From positions 1-17,765 of the forward strand of contig JAMDBH010000021.1 in assembly GCA_023487615.1 (NCBI GenBank): a stretch of 17,765 bases of DNA, given 5' to 3'. Shown piece after piece: positions 7,434 to 13,606 of this stretch (position 1 is its first letter; each line of letters begins with the position of its first letter). The DNA comes from Gammaproteobacteria bacterium (GTDB lineage: Bacteria; Pseudomonadota; Gammaproteobacteria; SURF-13). The notes beneath the pieces are model-generated. The model was not told the origin of the DNA and did no database searches. It saw only the letters and a program-made list of their open reading frames with translations. The translations under genes were made by a program, and so were the position numbers.

Positions 7434-7439
7434 ATTATA
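7434..7439 (-). promoter_or_regulatory. Consensus -10 element for the right fimT operon
   Basis: On the minus strand the hexamer is a perfect TATAAT. Transcription would start near 7427, about 53 nt before the fimT ATG at 7374. The position 17 bp upstream (7457-7462) reads CCGACG, a poor -35, and is overlapped by the first LytTR-type repeat. This suggests an activator-dependent promoter. Confidence 0.6.
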
Positions 7440-7450
7440 GTAAGCGTACT

Positions 7451-7481
7451 ACCGTTCGTCGGCCGGATGCTACCGTTCGTC
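7451..7481. promoter_or_regulatory. Paired perfect AlgR/LytTR-type sites between fimT and pilE
   Basis: ACCGTTCGTC occurs twice without mismatch, at 7451-7460 and 7472-7481. The two are direct repeats 21 bp apart start to start. Both match the AlgR consensus and the broader LytTR consensus. The pair overlaps the -35 region of the minus-strand fimT promoter. It also lies about 70-100 bp upstream of pilE, so it could serve both directions. The left operon carries a slightly degenerate copy with identical spacing (3822-3852). Confidence 0.78.
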
Positions 7482-7548
7482 GGAACCGGCTCAAGATAAG
7501 CGGTTGTTAGCCGATAATGGTACGCTAACCTTATAACGAGGACATCCT

Positions 7549-7995
7549 ATGCGTCAACGTAAAACAGGTTTCACGCTGATCGAGCTGATGATTGTGGTCG
7601 CCGTGGTCGGCATCCTCGCGGCCATTGCCTACCCATCTTATATGGATTCGGTGCGCAAGAGCCGGCGCTCGGAGGCCATTGATGCGCTCAGCGCCATTGC
7701 GCTGGCTCAAGAGAAATGGCGGGCCAATAACACGACCTATGGCAATCTCGGGGCGTGTACGCCTGCCGCCAACGGTTGCTGGGTGATTGCTGCAGCAGCT
7801 GGTTCAGGAATCAAAACGGCGGGGGGGTACTATAACCTTGGCGTAACCGGGCCCACTGGTATTGCATTCACCGCCACGGCCGGGGCCGTCACGGGCACCA
7901 GCCAAGCAAGTGACGGTGACTGCACCACTTTGACTATCAATGAGAGTGGCCCGGTTACCACAGGAACTCTAGCTGCCTGCTGGAAGCGCAACTGA
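7549..7995 (+). CDS. pilE: Type IV pilin PilE (minor pilin type)
   Basis: This is a classical type IVa pilin-like protein of 148 aa. The leader MRQRKTG ends at the PilD cleavage Gly. The mature N-terminus FTLIELMIVVAVVGILAAIAYPSY has Glu5 and the usual Pro in the helix. The segment SVRKSRRSEAIDALSAIALAQEKWRANN is typical of PilE-type minor pilins. Four Cys are present (70, 77, 125 and 144), and the last two frame a C-terminal disulfide loop ending in CW. GAGGA lies 6 nt before ATG 7549. The gene is divergent from the right fimT operon and shares its intergenic operator region. In Pseudomonas pilE ends the fimU-pilVWXY1Y2E operon, so its separate, opposite orientation here is a rearrangement. 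It could be an ancillary rather than the main pilin. Confidence 0.88.
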   Translation: MRQRKTGFTLIELMIVVAVVGILAAIAYPSYMDSVRKSRRSEAIDALSAIALAQEKWRANNTTYGNLGACTPAANGCWVIAAAAGSGIKTAGGYYNLGVTGPTGIAFTATAGAVTGTSQASDGDCTTLTINESGPVTTGTLAACWKRN

Positions 7996-8062
7996 TTTTT
8001 CCTTCACCCAGACTTCTTCTTCCCCTCTCTAAGGGGTCATTGGCTTATAACTCCCTTTCGTG

Positions 8063-8104
8063 CGAATGAATTCACACCTACACCTGTAGGGTCGAATTCA
8101 TTCG
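8063..8104. repeat. REP-like palindrome
   Basis: CGAATGAATTC (8063-8073) is perfectly complementary to 8094-8104. Inside it CCTACA (8077-8082) pairs with TGTAGG (8085-8090), with a 3x3 internal loop between the two stems. The design, a long stem with a CCTACA-type core, resembles dispersed intergenic REP elements of Gammaproteobacteria. It lies between pilE and thiO and could end or stabilise the pilE mRNA. No U-run follows. Confidence 0.55.
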
Positions 8105-8116
8105 GCCTTCTAGAAC

Positions 8117-8140
8117 GTCAGGCAGCTTACGCAACCTGAC
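8117..8140. repeat. Small inverted repeat
   Basis: GTCAGG (8117-8122) pairs with CCTGAC (8135-8140) around a 12-nt loop. It directly follows the REP-like palindrome and may be part of the same repetitive element. Function is unknown. Confidence 0.35.
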
Positions 8141-8174
8141 CTACCACAGCACTACCGCTACACATGTTACAGTT

Positions 8175-8209
8175 CCCCTAGCCCCTAATCCCTAGCCCCT
8201 AGTCCCTGC
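8175..8209. repeat. Heptanucleotide tandem repeat before thiO
   Basis: There are five consecutive 7-bp units: CCCCTAG, CCCCTAA, TCCCTAG, CCCCTAG and TCCCTGC. The array ends 6 bp before the thiO start codon and occupies the place where a ribosome binding site would lie. Short-unit tandem arrays can change length by slippage, which here would alter the thiO leader. Confidence 0.7.
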
Positions 8210-8215
8210 TTCTAA

Positions 8216-9298
8216 ATGCCCGACTGTCTCATCATCGGCGGCGGTGTCATCGGTCTGATGACCGCCCGCGAACTGGCCCAGGCCGGCCTGAAGGTCACCC
8301 TGCTGGAGCGCGGCAAGACCGGGCGGGAGGCGTCCTGGGCGGCGGGGGGGATTCTTTCCCCTTTGTATCCCTGGCACTATCCCGAGGCCGTCAACACGCT
8401 GGCCCTCTGGAGTCAGCGGCGTTACGCCGCGCTCGCACGCGAATTGCTGGACGAGACCGGCATAGACCCGGAATATATCCGCAGCGGCCTGCTGATTCTG
8501 GATGAAACGGAGCAGTCTCCCGCCCAGGATTGGGCCGAGCACAACGCCCTCCTGGAGATCCTCTGCACCGACAGCCTGCGTACACTCGAGCCGGAACTGG
8601 CTCCGCGTCCAGATTCTGCGCTGCTGTTTTCCGAGGTGGCGCAAATCCGTAATCCGCGCCTGTTGCAGGCCTTGAAACAGAGCGTATTGCAACAGGGTGT
8701 GGTGATTGAGGAAGACGCCGAGGTCGGCCGTTTGCTGACTCAGATGGGGCATATAAACGGGGTCGAGACGGGACGCGGGCGTTATCAGACCAGCCGGGTC
8801 ATCATTGCGGGCGGGGCGTGGAGCGGGGCGTTGCTTGCGGGCTTGGGGCTGGGAGTACAAGTCACCCCCATGCGCGGCCAGATTTTGCTGATGCAGGCGC
8901 CGGTGGGATGGGTCAGGCATATCCTGTCTTCCCAACAGCGTTATATCATCCCGCGCCGCGACGGACGGTTGTTGATAGGCAGCACTCTGGAACAAGCGGG
9001 CTTTGATAAATCCGTCACGGAAGAGGGCCTGCTTCAGCTCAAACAATTCGCCGCTACACTCGTGCCCAGCCTGAAGAATTACCGGATCGAGCGGCACTGG
9101 GCAGGCCTGCGCCCCGGCTCCCCAAAAGGGGTGCCTTACATCGGGGAGCATCCGCGAATCAAGGGCTTATACCTCTCCACCGGGCACTTCCGCAACGGCA
9201 TCGTCATGGCGCCCGGTTCGGCGCACCTACTTGCGGATATCTTATTGAACAGACAGCCTATTGTTGATCCCTCCCCCTACCGGCCGATGATGCAGTAA
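8216..9298 (+). CDS. thiO: Glycine oxidase ThiO (FAD-dependent)
   Basis: This FAD-dependent amine oxidase has 360 aa, the usual ThiO length. ThiO oxidises glycine to the imine needed for the thiazole ring of thiamine, releasing hydrogen peroxide. It is cytosolic. The N-terminal dinucleotide-binding motif is IIGGGVIGLMTARELA (about 6-21), followed by the acidic end LLERG. The C-terminal block RHWAGLRPGSPKG...YLSTGHFRNGIVMAPGSA is the family FAD and substrate-binding region. The ATG at 8216 places the Rossmann motif at the expected position. No purine-rich ribosome site is visible upstream, because a heptanucleotide array occupies that position. The next gene, a Fur-like regulator, begins 55 bp later. 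No other thiamine genes are in the window. Confidence 0.9.
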   Translation: MPDCLIIGGGVIGLMTARELAQAGLKVTLLERGKTGREASWAAGGILSPLYPWHYPEAVNTLALWSQRRYAALARELLDETGIDPEYIRSGLLILDETEQSPAQDWAEHNALLEILCTDSLRTLEPELAPRPDSALLFSEVAQIRNPRLLQALKQSVLQQGVVIEEDAEVGRLLTQMGHINGVETGRGRYQTSRVIIAGGAWSGALLAGLGLGVQVTPMRGQILLMQAPVGWVRHILSSQQRYIIPRRDGRLLIGSTLEQAGFDKSVTEEGLLQLKQFAATLVPSLKNYRIERHWAGLRPGSPKGVPYIGEHPRIKGLYLSTGHFRNGIVMAPGSAHLLADILLNRQPIVDPSPYRPMMQ

Positions 9299-9316
9299 CA
9301 AATCCGTCATGGGGGA

Positions 9317-9345
9317 TAGACTACTGTTTAGCTCATGCTTATACT
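9317..9345 (+). promoter_or_regulatory. Candidate sigma-70 promoter for the Fur/Irr-like gene
   Basis: TAGACT (9317-9322) and TATACT (9340-9345) are separated by 17 bp and match the -35 and -10 consensus at 4 and 5 of 6 positions. Transcription would start near 9352, practically at the ATG at 9354, so the mRNA may be leaderless. This also argues against the earlier in-frame ATG at 9309. Confidence 0.5.
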
Positions 9346-9353
9346 GTGACCCT

Positions 9354-9785
9354 ATGTTGGATTACTCCGCCTCCCAAACGATAAGTCCCGACAGGGTGAC
9401 CGAATTGCTGCGCAGCCACGGCGTCAGTCTCACCCAGCAGCGCGTGGAGATTGCCCAGCAGTTGTTCGCCCAGCCGCAGCACCTCTCGGCCGAGCAAATC
9501 CTGACCATGGTCAACCGCAAGCATAAGCGGGTCTCCAAAGCGACTGTCTATAACACCCTTGCGCTGTTTGTGGAGCACGGTCTGCTGCGCGAAGTCATCG
9601 TGGATCCCTCCAAGATTGTTTATGACTCGAACCTCAGCGCCCATCATCACTTTTATAATATGGATACGGGCCTGTTGCAGGACATTCCCTCCGATCAAGT
9701 CACCGTCGCAAACCTGCCGACCCTGCCTGAGGGAACGGCCGCGGCGGGCGTAGAGGTCATCATCCGCGTGCGAAATAACGCTTAA
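9354..9785 (+). CDS. Fur-family regulator, Irr-like, without structural zinc motif
   Basis: This is a Fur-family metal-responsive DNA-binding protein of 143 aa. The winged helix is recognisable from GVSLTQQRVEIAQQL to RVSKATVYNTLALFVEHGLL (about 23-78). The dimerisation domain has HHHFYNMDTG (97-106) where Fur has an HxH and a CxxC. Both CxxC pairs of Fur and PerR are absent. The HHH cluster and the end LPEGTAAAGVEVIIRVR resemble Irr, the heme-responsive regulator of rhizobia. I therefore infer an iron or heme response, but the target is unknown. The start at 9354 is chosen because the promoter ends just before it. An ATG at 9309 would add 15 residues outside the conserved domain. No ribosome site is visible at either start. 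It follows thiO and precedes the tRNA gene. Confidence 0.75.
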   Translation: MLDYSASQTISPDRVTELLRSHGVSLTQQRVEIAQQLFAQPQHLSAEQILTMVNRKHKRVSKATVYNTLALFVEHGLLREVIVDPSKIVYDSNLSAHHHFYNMDTGLLQDIPSDQVTVANLPTLPEGTAAAGVEVIIRVRNNA

Positions 9786-9823
9786 CCCCCTCCAAGTCTC
9801 AAAAACTCCTTACTTTTAACAAC

Positions 9824-9853
9824 CTGACGTTCCGCGTTGTTTCACGTTAGAAT
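9824..9853 (+). promoter_or_regulatory. Candidate promoter of the tRNA-Thr gene
   Basis: CTGACG (9824-9829) and TAGAAT (9848-9853), 18 bp apart, resemble -35 and -10 elements. The start site would be about 70 bp before the tRNA. Assignment is by eye and uncertain. Confidence 0.35.
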
Positions 9854-9915
9854 GCACAGCCCTCATCCCCATCCCTTCTCCCCCAGGGAGAAGGGGGCGA
9901 GCCGAGGCGCTGTGC
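9854..9915. repeat. Nested inverted repeat before the tRNA
   Basis: An outer stem GCACAGC (9854-9860) pairs with GCTGTGC (9909-9915). An inner perfect 10-bp stem pairs 9873-9882 with 9886-9895 around the loop CCA. The whole could be a transcription terminator for the upstream regulator, a dispersed GC-rich repeat, or a 5' leader structure of the tRNA precursor. No U-run follows the inner stem. Confidence 0.45.
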
Positions 9916-9931
9916 GCATTTTATATGATTG

Positions 9932-10007
<76 letters not shown>

Positions 10008-10079
10008 TAAAATCAATAACTTACAAGCCTCACTGAAATGACGCGGTGTACGCCCGTCGGGCCGGGCCTGGCAAAAGGA

Positions 10080-10457
10080 TTAAGCGGCTATGCGGCGCAG
10101 CGGATACTTTTGTATCATCACATCGGCTGGAATATTCAATCCTTCCGACAGACGGCGCACCATCTCCAGGGTAAGCGGGCGGGTGCGATTCAGTATCTCC
10201 GCGACCCGTCCACGGCTACCGATGTGGGGCTCCAGGTCTTTGCGAGTCAGTCCCCGCGTTTCTATCACGTAGTGCAGGAAGTCAATCGGATCGGGGTCTG
10301 GGATGGGGTAGTGTTTGGCTTCGTAATCGGCAATCAACAGCGTCAACACTTCCAGCCGGTCGGCTTGCGGAGTACCGGGCTTTGCCGTCCACAGCGCTTC
10401 GGCTTCTTCGAGAGCGGCTTTATAATCACGTTTGCTCTTAATCGGTTTCAGTTCCAT
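10080..10457 (-). CDS. higA: Antitoxin HigA (HTH regulator)
   Basis: This is a HigA-type antitoxin of 125 aa. The N-terminal part (about 1-55) is charged and helical and probably contacts the toxin. Residues of about 57-115 form an XRE-like helix-turn-helix: PIDFLHYVIETRGLTRKDLE, then GSRGRVAEILNRTRPLTLEM and VRRLSEGLNIP. GAGGTG lies 4 nt before ATG 10457. It directly follows the toxin gene with an 11-bp gap, toxin first, as is usual in higBA modules. As a family trait the antitoxin neutralises HigB and represses the shared promoter, which would lie upstream of 10762. It lies just downstream of the tRNA-Thr gene, in the opposite direction. Confidence 0.87.
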   Translation of the reverse strand: MELKPIKSKRDYKAALEEAEALWTAKPGTPQADRLEVLTLLIADYEAKHYPIPDPDPIDFLHYVIETRGLTRKDLEPHIGSRGRVAEILNRTRPLTLEMVRRLSEGLNIPADVMIQKYPLRRIAA

Positions 10458-10468
10458 TTTGCACCTCG

Positions 10469-10762
10469 TTAAATCGTACTCGCATCTATCCTTGCATAGT
10501 GCTGGTGTGTGCCGACAAAGCGGATAAACATCAAGCCGCGGTTGTAATGCACGGCCACCACCAGCCGGTAGTCGTTACCCTTAATGTTGAATACCACCCG
10601 GTTATCAGCCAGGAAACTTGCATTGCGATAGGCGGCCTTAATATCGACCGGACTTTTCCAATGGGCACGACTCGCATCGGCATACCAGCTACGCAAGGGG
10701 ATTTCCGCCTGCGGGTGCTTTTCCCAAAACTCACGCAACCTCGACAAGGCAATAATCCGCAT
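10469..10762 (-). CDS. higB: Toxin HigB (RelE-superfamily mRNA interferase)
   Basis: This is a HigB-type toxin of 97 aa. The family cleaves mRNA on the ribosome. The sequence carries the HigB signature: FWEKHPQAEIPLRSWYADA near the start, RNASFLADNRVVFNIKGNDY (about 46-65) and RLVVAVHYNRGLMFIRFVGTHQHY (about 66-89), which ends at the expected C-terminal strand. No strong ribosome site precedes ATG 10762. Length and residues look intact, so an active toxin is likely. It is followed by higA on the same strand. A 60-bp gap separates it from the ribosome-rescue gene upstream and should hold the module promoter. Confidence 0.87.
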   Translation of the reverse strand: MRIIALSRLREFWEKHPQAEIPLRSWYADASRAHWKSPVDIKAAYRNASFLADNRVVFNIKGNDYRLVVAVHYNRGLMFIRFVGTHQHYARIDASTI

Positions 10763-10822
10763 AGGTTAATTTATCATGTTCCCGCTATGGGAGCAATAGG
10801 CCTGATTATTGTTACACCCCGG

Positions 10823-11185
10823 TCAATCCAGTTCTTCTACCCTGCCCCGCATACCCTTGGTCTTGGAACGCACCTTTTTGCTCGCCACCCGGCGATTTTT
10901 TGAGGCCTGAGTCGGTTTGGTGGGCCGGCGTTTTTTCGGCACGGTGTTGAGTGCGCGCAGCCTCTTGATGAGACGCTCGAAGGCCAGGGTGCGGTTGCGA
11001 AGCTGTGACGGAGAATCCTGTGCGATCACGACTACGCCGGAAGGAAGATGGGTAAGCCGCACCGCGGAACTGGTTTTTTGCACGTGCTGACCGCCGGGAC
11101 CGCTGGCGCGAAAGGTGTCAATCCGCACCTCGCGTTGCAGGGTAGCGCGATCCAGCGCATAGGGAGGTTGTGTTCTGCCGGACAT
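10823..11185 (-). CDS. GGQ-domain ribosome-rescue hydrolase (ArfB-like)
   Basis: This is a 120-aa protein of the class I release factor fold. The catalytic loop is [20 protein letters not shown] (about 27-46), with the GGQ that triggers peptidyl-tRNA hydrolysis. The tail is highly basic ([20 protein letters not shown], then [12 protein letters not shown]) and matches the ArfB (YaeJ) tail that enters the empty mRNA channel of stalled ribosomes. The GGQ segment ([14 protein letters not shown]) looks more like a canonical release factor. The protein is about 20 residues shorter than E. coli ArfB because the insertion after the GGQ loop is missing. ArfB or an RF-like paralogue are the options. 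It is divergent from spmAB with only 42 bp between the starts. Confidence 0.82.
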   Translation of the reverse strand: MSGRTQPPYALDRATLQREVRIDTFRASGPGGQHVQKTSSAVRLTHLPSGVVVIAQDSPSQLRNRTLAFERLIKRLRALNTVPKKRRPTKPTQASKNRRVASKKVRSKTKGMRGRVEELD

Positions 11186-11227
11186 GCCGGTAGTTTACTG
11201 TTTCACCAGTGTGGGGGGAATATACCT

Positions 11228-12457
11228 TTGCTTAACGCCATTTGGGTTGGCTTCTTTCTCATCGCCTTCGGCTTCGGGATTTTCAAGATGGTGTTTCTCG
11301 GCCAGGCCGAGATCTTCGTCGGGATGATGAGGGCGGTATTTGATACCTCCAAGACTGCCTTTGAAATCGCGTTAGGGCTCACCGGGGTGATGACCTTGTG
11401 GCTTGGCGTCATGCGCATCGGAGAAAAGGGGGGATTTTTGCGGCTCTTGACCCGCCTCATGATGCCGTTGTTCCGCCGCCTGTTTCCCGAAATCCCCCCG
11501 CAGCATCCAGCCTTGGGCTCCATCCTCATGAACATGTCGGCCAACATGATGGGGCTGGACAACGCCGCGACGCCTATGGGCCTCAAGGCGATGCGCGAGC
11601 TGCAGGAGTTGAACCCTGCCAAGGATACCGCCAGCAACGCGCAGATCCTGTTTCTGGTCATCAACGCCTCGTCGGTGACGATATTCCCCGTTACGATTTT
11701 CACCTATCGCGCGCAGCAAGGTGCGGCCGACCCCACCGATGTGTTCATTCCCATACTGATTGCCACCTATGCCTCGACGATGGCGGGCTTGATCGCAACG
11801 GCGCTGGTACAGAGAATCAATCTCCTGGATCGCGTGGTGCTGGGCTATTTGGGGGCGATCACGGCAGGCGTGGCGGGTCTAGTATTTTATTTCACGCAGT
11901 TGCCGGCCGAAGCGATGGTGCACCAGTCGGCGGTTGCCAGTAATTTTTTGCTGTTTACCCTCATCATCGTTTTTTTACTCGGTGCAATGCGTAACAAGGT
12001 TAACGTCTATGACGCCTTCATCGAAGGAGCGAAGGACGGCTTCCAGATCGCAGTGGGCATCATCCCTTATCTCGTCGCCATGTTGGTCGCCATCGCCGTG
12101 TTCCGCGCCAGCGGCGCACTGGACATGCTGCTTGGCGCGGTACGCTGGCTGGTGAATGCGCTGGGCATGGATAATCGTTTTGTGGAGGGTTTGCCGACTG
12201 CGCTGATGAAGCCGCTCTCCGGCAGCGGTGCGCGTGCGGTGATGGTGGAGACCATGCAGACCTATGGCGCGGATTCGTTCGCGGGTCGTCTCGCCTCGGT
12301 AATCCAGGGGAGTACGGAGACGACGTTTTATGTGTTGGCGGTGTACTTTGGTTCAGTGGGCATCCGCTATGCCCGCCACGCCGTGGCATGCGCGCTGCTC
12401 GCCGATCTGGCCGGTATTACTACCGCGATTTTTGTTACATATCTTTTTTTCGGTTAA
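11228..12457 (+). CDS. Fused SpmA/SpmB-type nucleoside-recognition (Gate) membrane protein
   Basis: This inner-membrane protein of 409 aa joins the two halves that Bacillus encodes as spore maturation proteins SpmA and SpmB, each with a nucleoside recognition (Gate) domain. The TTG at 11228 is chosen. It gives the normal start MLNAIWVGFFLIAFGFG, and GGGGGA lies about 9 nt upstream. Longer starts would run into the divergent ArfB-like gene. The SpmA half (about 1-200) includes SANMMGLDNAATPMGLKAM and ELQELNPAKDTASNAQ. The SpmB half (about 235-409) includes AIEGAKDGFQ-like and GSGARAVMVETMQTYG segments. Several hydrophobic helices are present. The substrate is unknown, and non-spore-formers commonly have this fusion. 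The stop abuts the permease stop. Confidence 0.85.
   Translation: MLNAIWVGFFLIAFGFGIFKMVFLGQAEIFVGMMRAVFDTSKTAFEIALGLTGVMTLWLGVMRIGEKGGFLRLLTRLMMPLFRRLFPEIPPQHPALGSILMNMSANMMGLDNAATPMGLKAMRELQELNPAKDTASNAQILFLVINASSVTIFPVTIFTYRAQQGAADPTDVFIPILIATYASTMAGLIATALVQRINLLDRVVLGYLGAITAGVAGLVFYFTQLPAEAMVHQSAVASNFLLFTLIIVFLLGAMRNKVNVYDAFIEGAKDGFQIAVGIIPYLVAMLVAIAVFRASGALDMLLGAVRWLVNALGMDNRFVEGLPTALMKPLSGSGARAVMVETMQTYGADSFAGRLASVIQGSTETTFYVLAVYFGSVGIRYARHAVACALLADLAGITTAIFVTYLFFG
11591..11626 (+). repeat. 36-bp segment repeated inverted in the ABC permease gene
   Basis: This stretch of spmAB matches the reverse complement of 12725-12760 at 32 of 36 positions, with a perfect 20-base core (11597-11616 against 12735-12754). 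Both copies are coding and both read ELQELNPAK in the same frame. In SpmA-type proteins this block belongs to the family consensus, so the spmAB copy is likely the original. Confidence 0.8.
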
Positions 12458-13606
12458 TCAATCCAGCGTGGCGCGGTAGCGGCTGATCCCCACCAGCGCT
12501 ACCGCGAACAGGAATAACGCGACCGGCCAGAGGTGGGGGACGGTCTCGAAGAGGCCATTGCCCTTCAGCAATATGCCGCGCACCGCGCGCAGGAAGTGAG
12601 TGAGCGGCAAGGCGCTGCCGATGGTTTGCGCCCATCCCGGCATACCACGAAACGGAAACATAAACCCTGATAACAAAATCGAGGGTAGGAAAAAGAAAAA
12701 CGTCATCTGCACCGCCTGCAATTGATTCTTGGCGGGGTTCAACTCCTGCAGCTCCAGCATCAGGTTGGCTGCAATGAACAACAGCACCATGCCGTACAGT
12801 AACCACAGGCTGCCGAGCAACGGCACCTCGAACAGAAAGCGCGCCACCCCCAGAATCAGCGTGACTTGAATCAGCCCAACCAGGATATAGGGCACAATTT
12901 TGCCTACCATCACCTCGATGGGGCGCACCGGTGTGGCCAGCAGATTTTCCATGGTGCCGCGCTCATTTTCGCGCGTCACGGCGAGCGCGGTCATCATCAC
13001 CAGGGTCATGGTGAGGACCACACCCATCAGCCCTGGCACAATGTTGTATTGCGTGACGCCTTCGGGGTTGTAGCGGCGTTGTACGCGCACCTCAAACGGG
13101 CCGCTGCGCCCTTGCAGGCCTTGCAACACGCCTTGTAGCTCGCGATTCAACACCGTGGCGCCGAGGGTGGTGAGCGCGGCAAGGGCATTGCTGGTCGCGG
13201 CGGGATCGCTGGCATCGGCCTCTAGCAGCAACACAGGGCGTTCGCCGCGTTGCAGCTTGCGTGAAAAATTTTCCGGGATGGTCAGCACGAACTGGACCTC
13301 ACCCCGGTCGAGTAACACGTCGGCCTCTTGCTCGCTTTGGATGTGCGCGACGAAGCGGAAATAGCCGCTGTTTTCCATGCCGTGCACGAAGCTGCGCGCA
13401 AACATGCTGTTATCGGCCGACAACAGCGCACTCGGCAGGTGCTTCGGATCGGAGTTGATCGCGTAACCGAACAGGATGAGCTGCAGCAAAGGAATACCCA
13501 CCATCATGCCGAAGGTGACCCGGTCGCGGCGCATCTGAATAAATTCCTTGTAGACCATCGCCCAGAAACGCGCCCAGGAAAAATAGCGGGCCGTCATGGC
13601 CGTCAT
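12458..13606 (-). CDS. ABC-2 type export permease (YbhS/YhhJ-like)
   Basis: This is an ABC-2 family inner-membrane permease of 382 aa. It has one N-terminal membrane helix (FGMMVGIPLLQLILFGYAI, about 32-50), a large periplasmic domain (about 51-185) and a C-terminal group of helices. Its conserved segments are NIVPGLMGVVLTM, TRENERGTMENLLATPV and FFFFLPSILLSGFMFPFRGMP. ATG 13606 overlaps the ATPase stop as ATGA. It works with the ATPase at 13603-14532 and the adaptor at 14535-15503 to export an unknown compound. One oddity is residues of about 283-293 (MLELQELNPAK), where relatives have a hydrophobic run such as GLLISTIAR. The DNA there copies a piece of spmAB. Activity may be affected, although the frame is intact. 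Confidence 0.88.
   Translation of the reverse strand: MTAMTARYFSWARFWAMVYKEFIQMRRDRVTFGMMVGIPLLQLILFGYAINSDPKHLPSALLSADNSMFARSFVHGMENSGYFRFVAHIQSEQEADVLLDRGEVQFVLTIPENFSRKLQRGERPVLLLEADASDPAATSNALAALTTLGATVLNRELQGVLQGLQGRSGPFEVRVQRRYNPEGVTQYNIVPGLMGVVLTMTLVMMTALAVTRENERGTMENLLATPVRPIEVMVGKIVPYILVGLIQVTLILGVARFLFEVPLLGSLWLLYGMVLLFIAANLMLELQELNPAKNQLQAVQMTFFFFLPSILLSGFMFPFRGMPGWAQTIGSALPLTHFLRAVRGILLKGNGLFETVPHLWPVALFLFAVALVGISRYRATLD
12725..12760 (-). repeat. Inverted copy of the spmAB segment inside the permease
   Basis: On the minus strand this matches 11591-11626 at 32 of 36 bases. It sits within the fourth or fifth membrane segment of the permease and replaces the usual residues without changing length. 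The arms lie about 1.1 kb apart in opposite orientation. Confidence 0.8.

Noticed and set aside
8022..8036. Terminator after pilE (CCCCT...AGGGG)
   Set aside because: The stem has only 5 bp and no U-run follows on the plus strand.
8192..9151. Long minus-strand reading frame of 319 codons
   Set aside because: It mirrors thiO, which has unmistakable FAD-binding and C-terminal motifs. The antisense product shows no domain and begins within the intergenic repeat.
9309..9353. Extension of the Fur-like protein to the ATG at 9309
   Set aside because: The extra 15 residues are outside the conserved domain, no ribosome site precedes this ATG, and the best promoter lies inside the extension.
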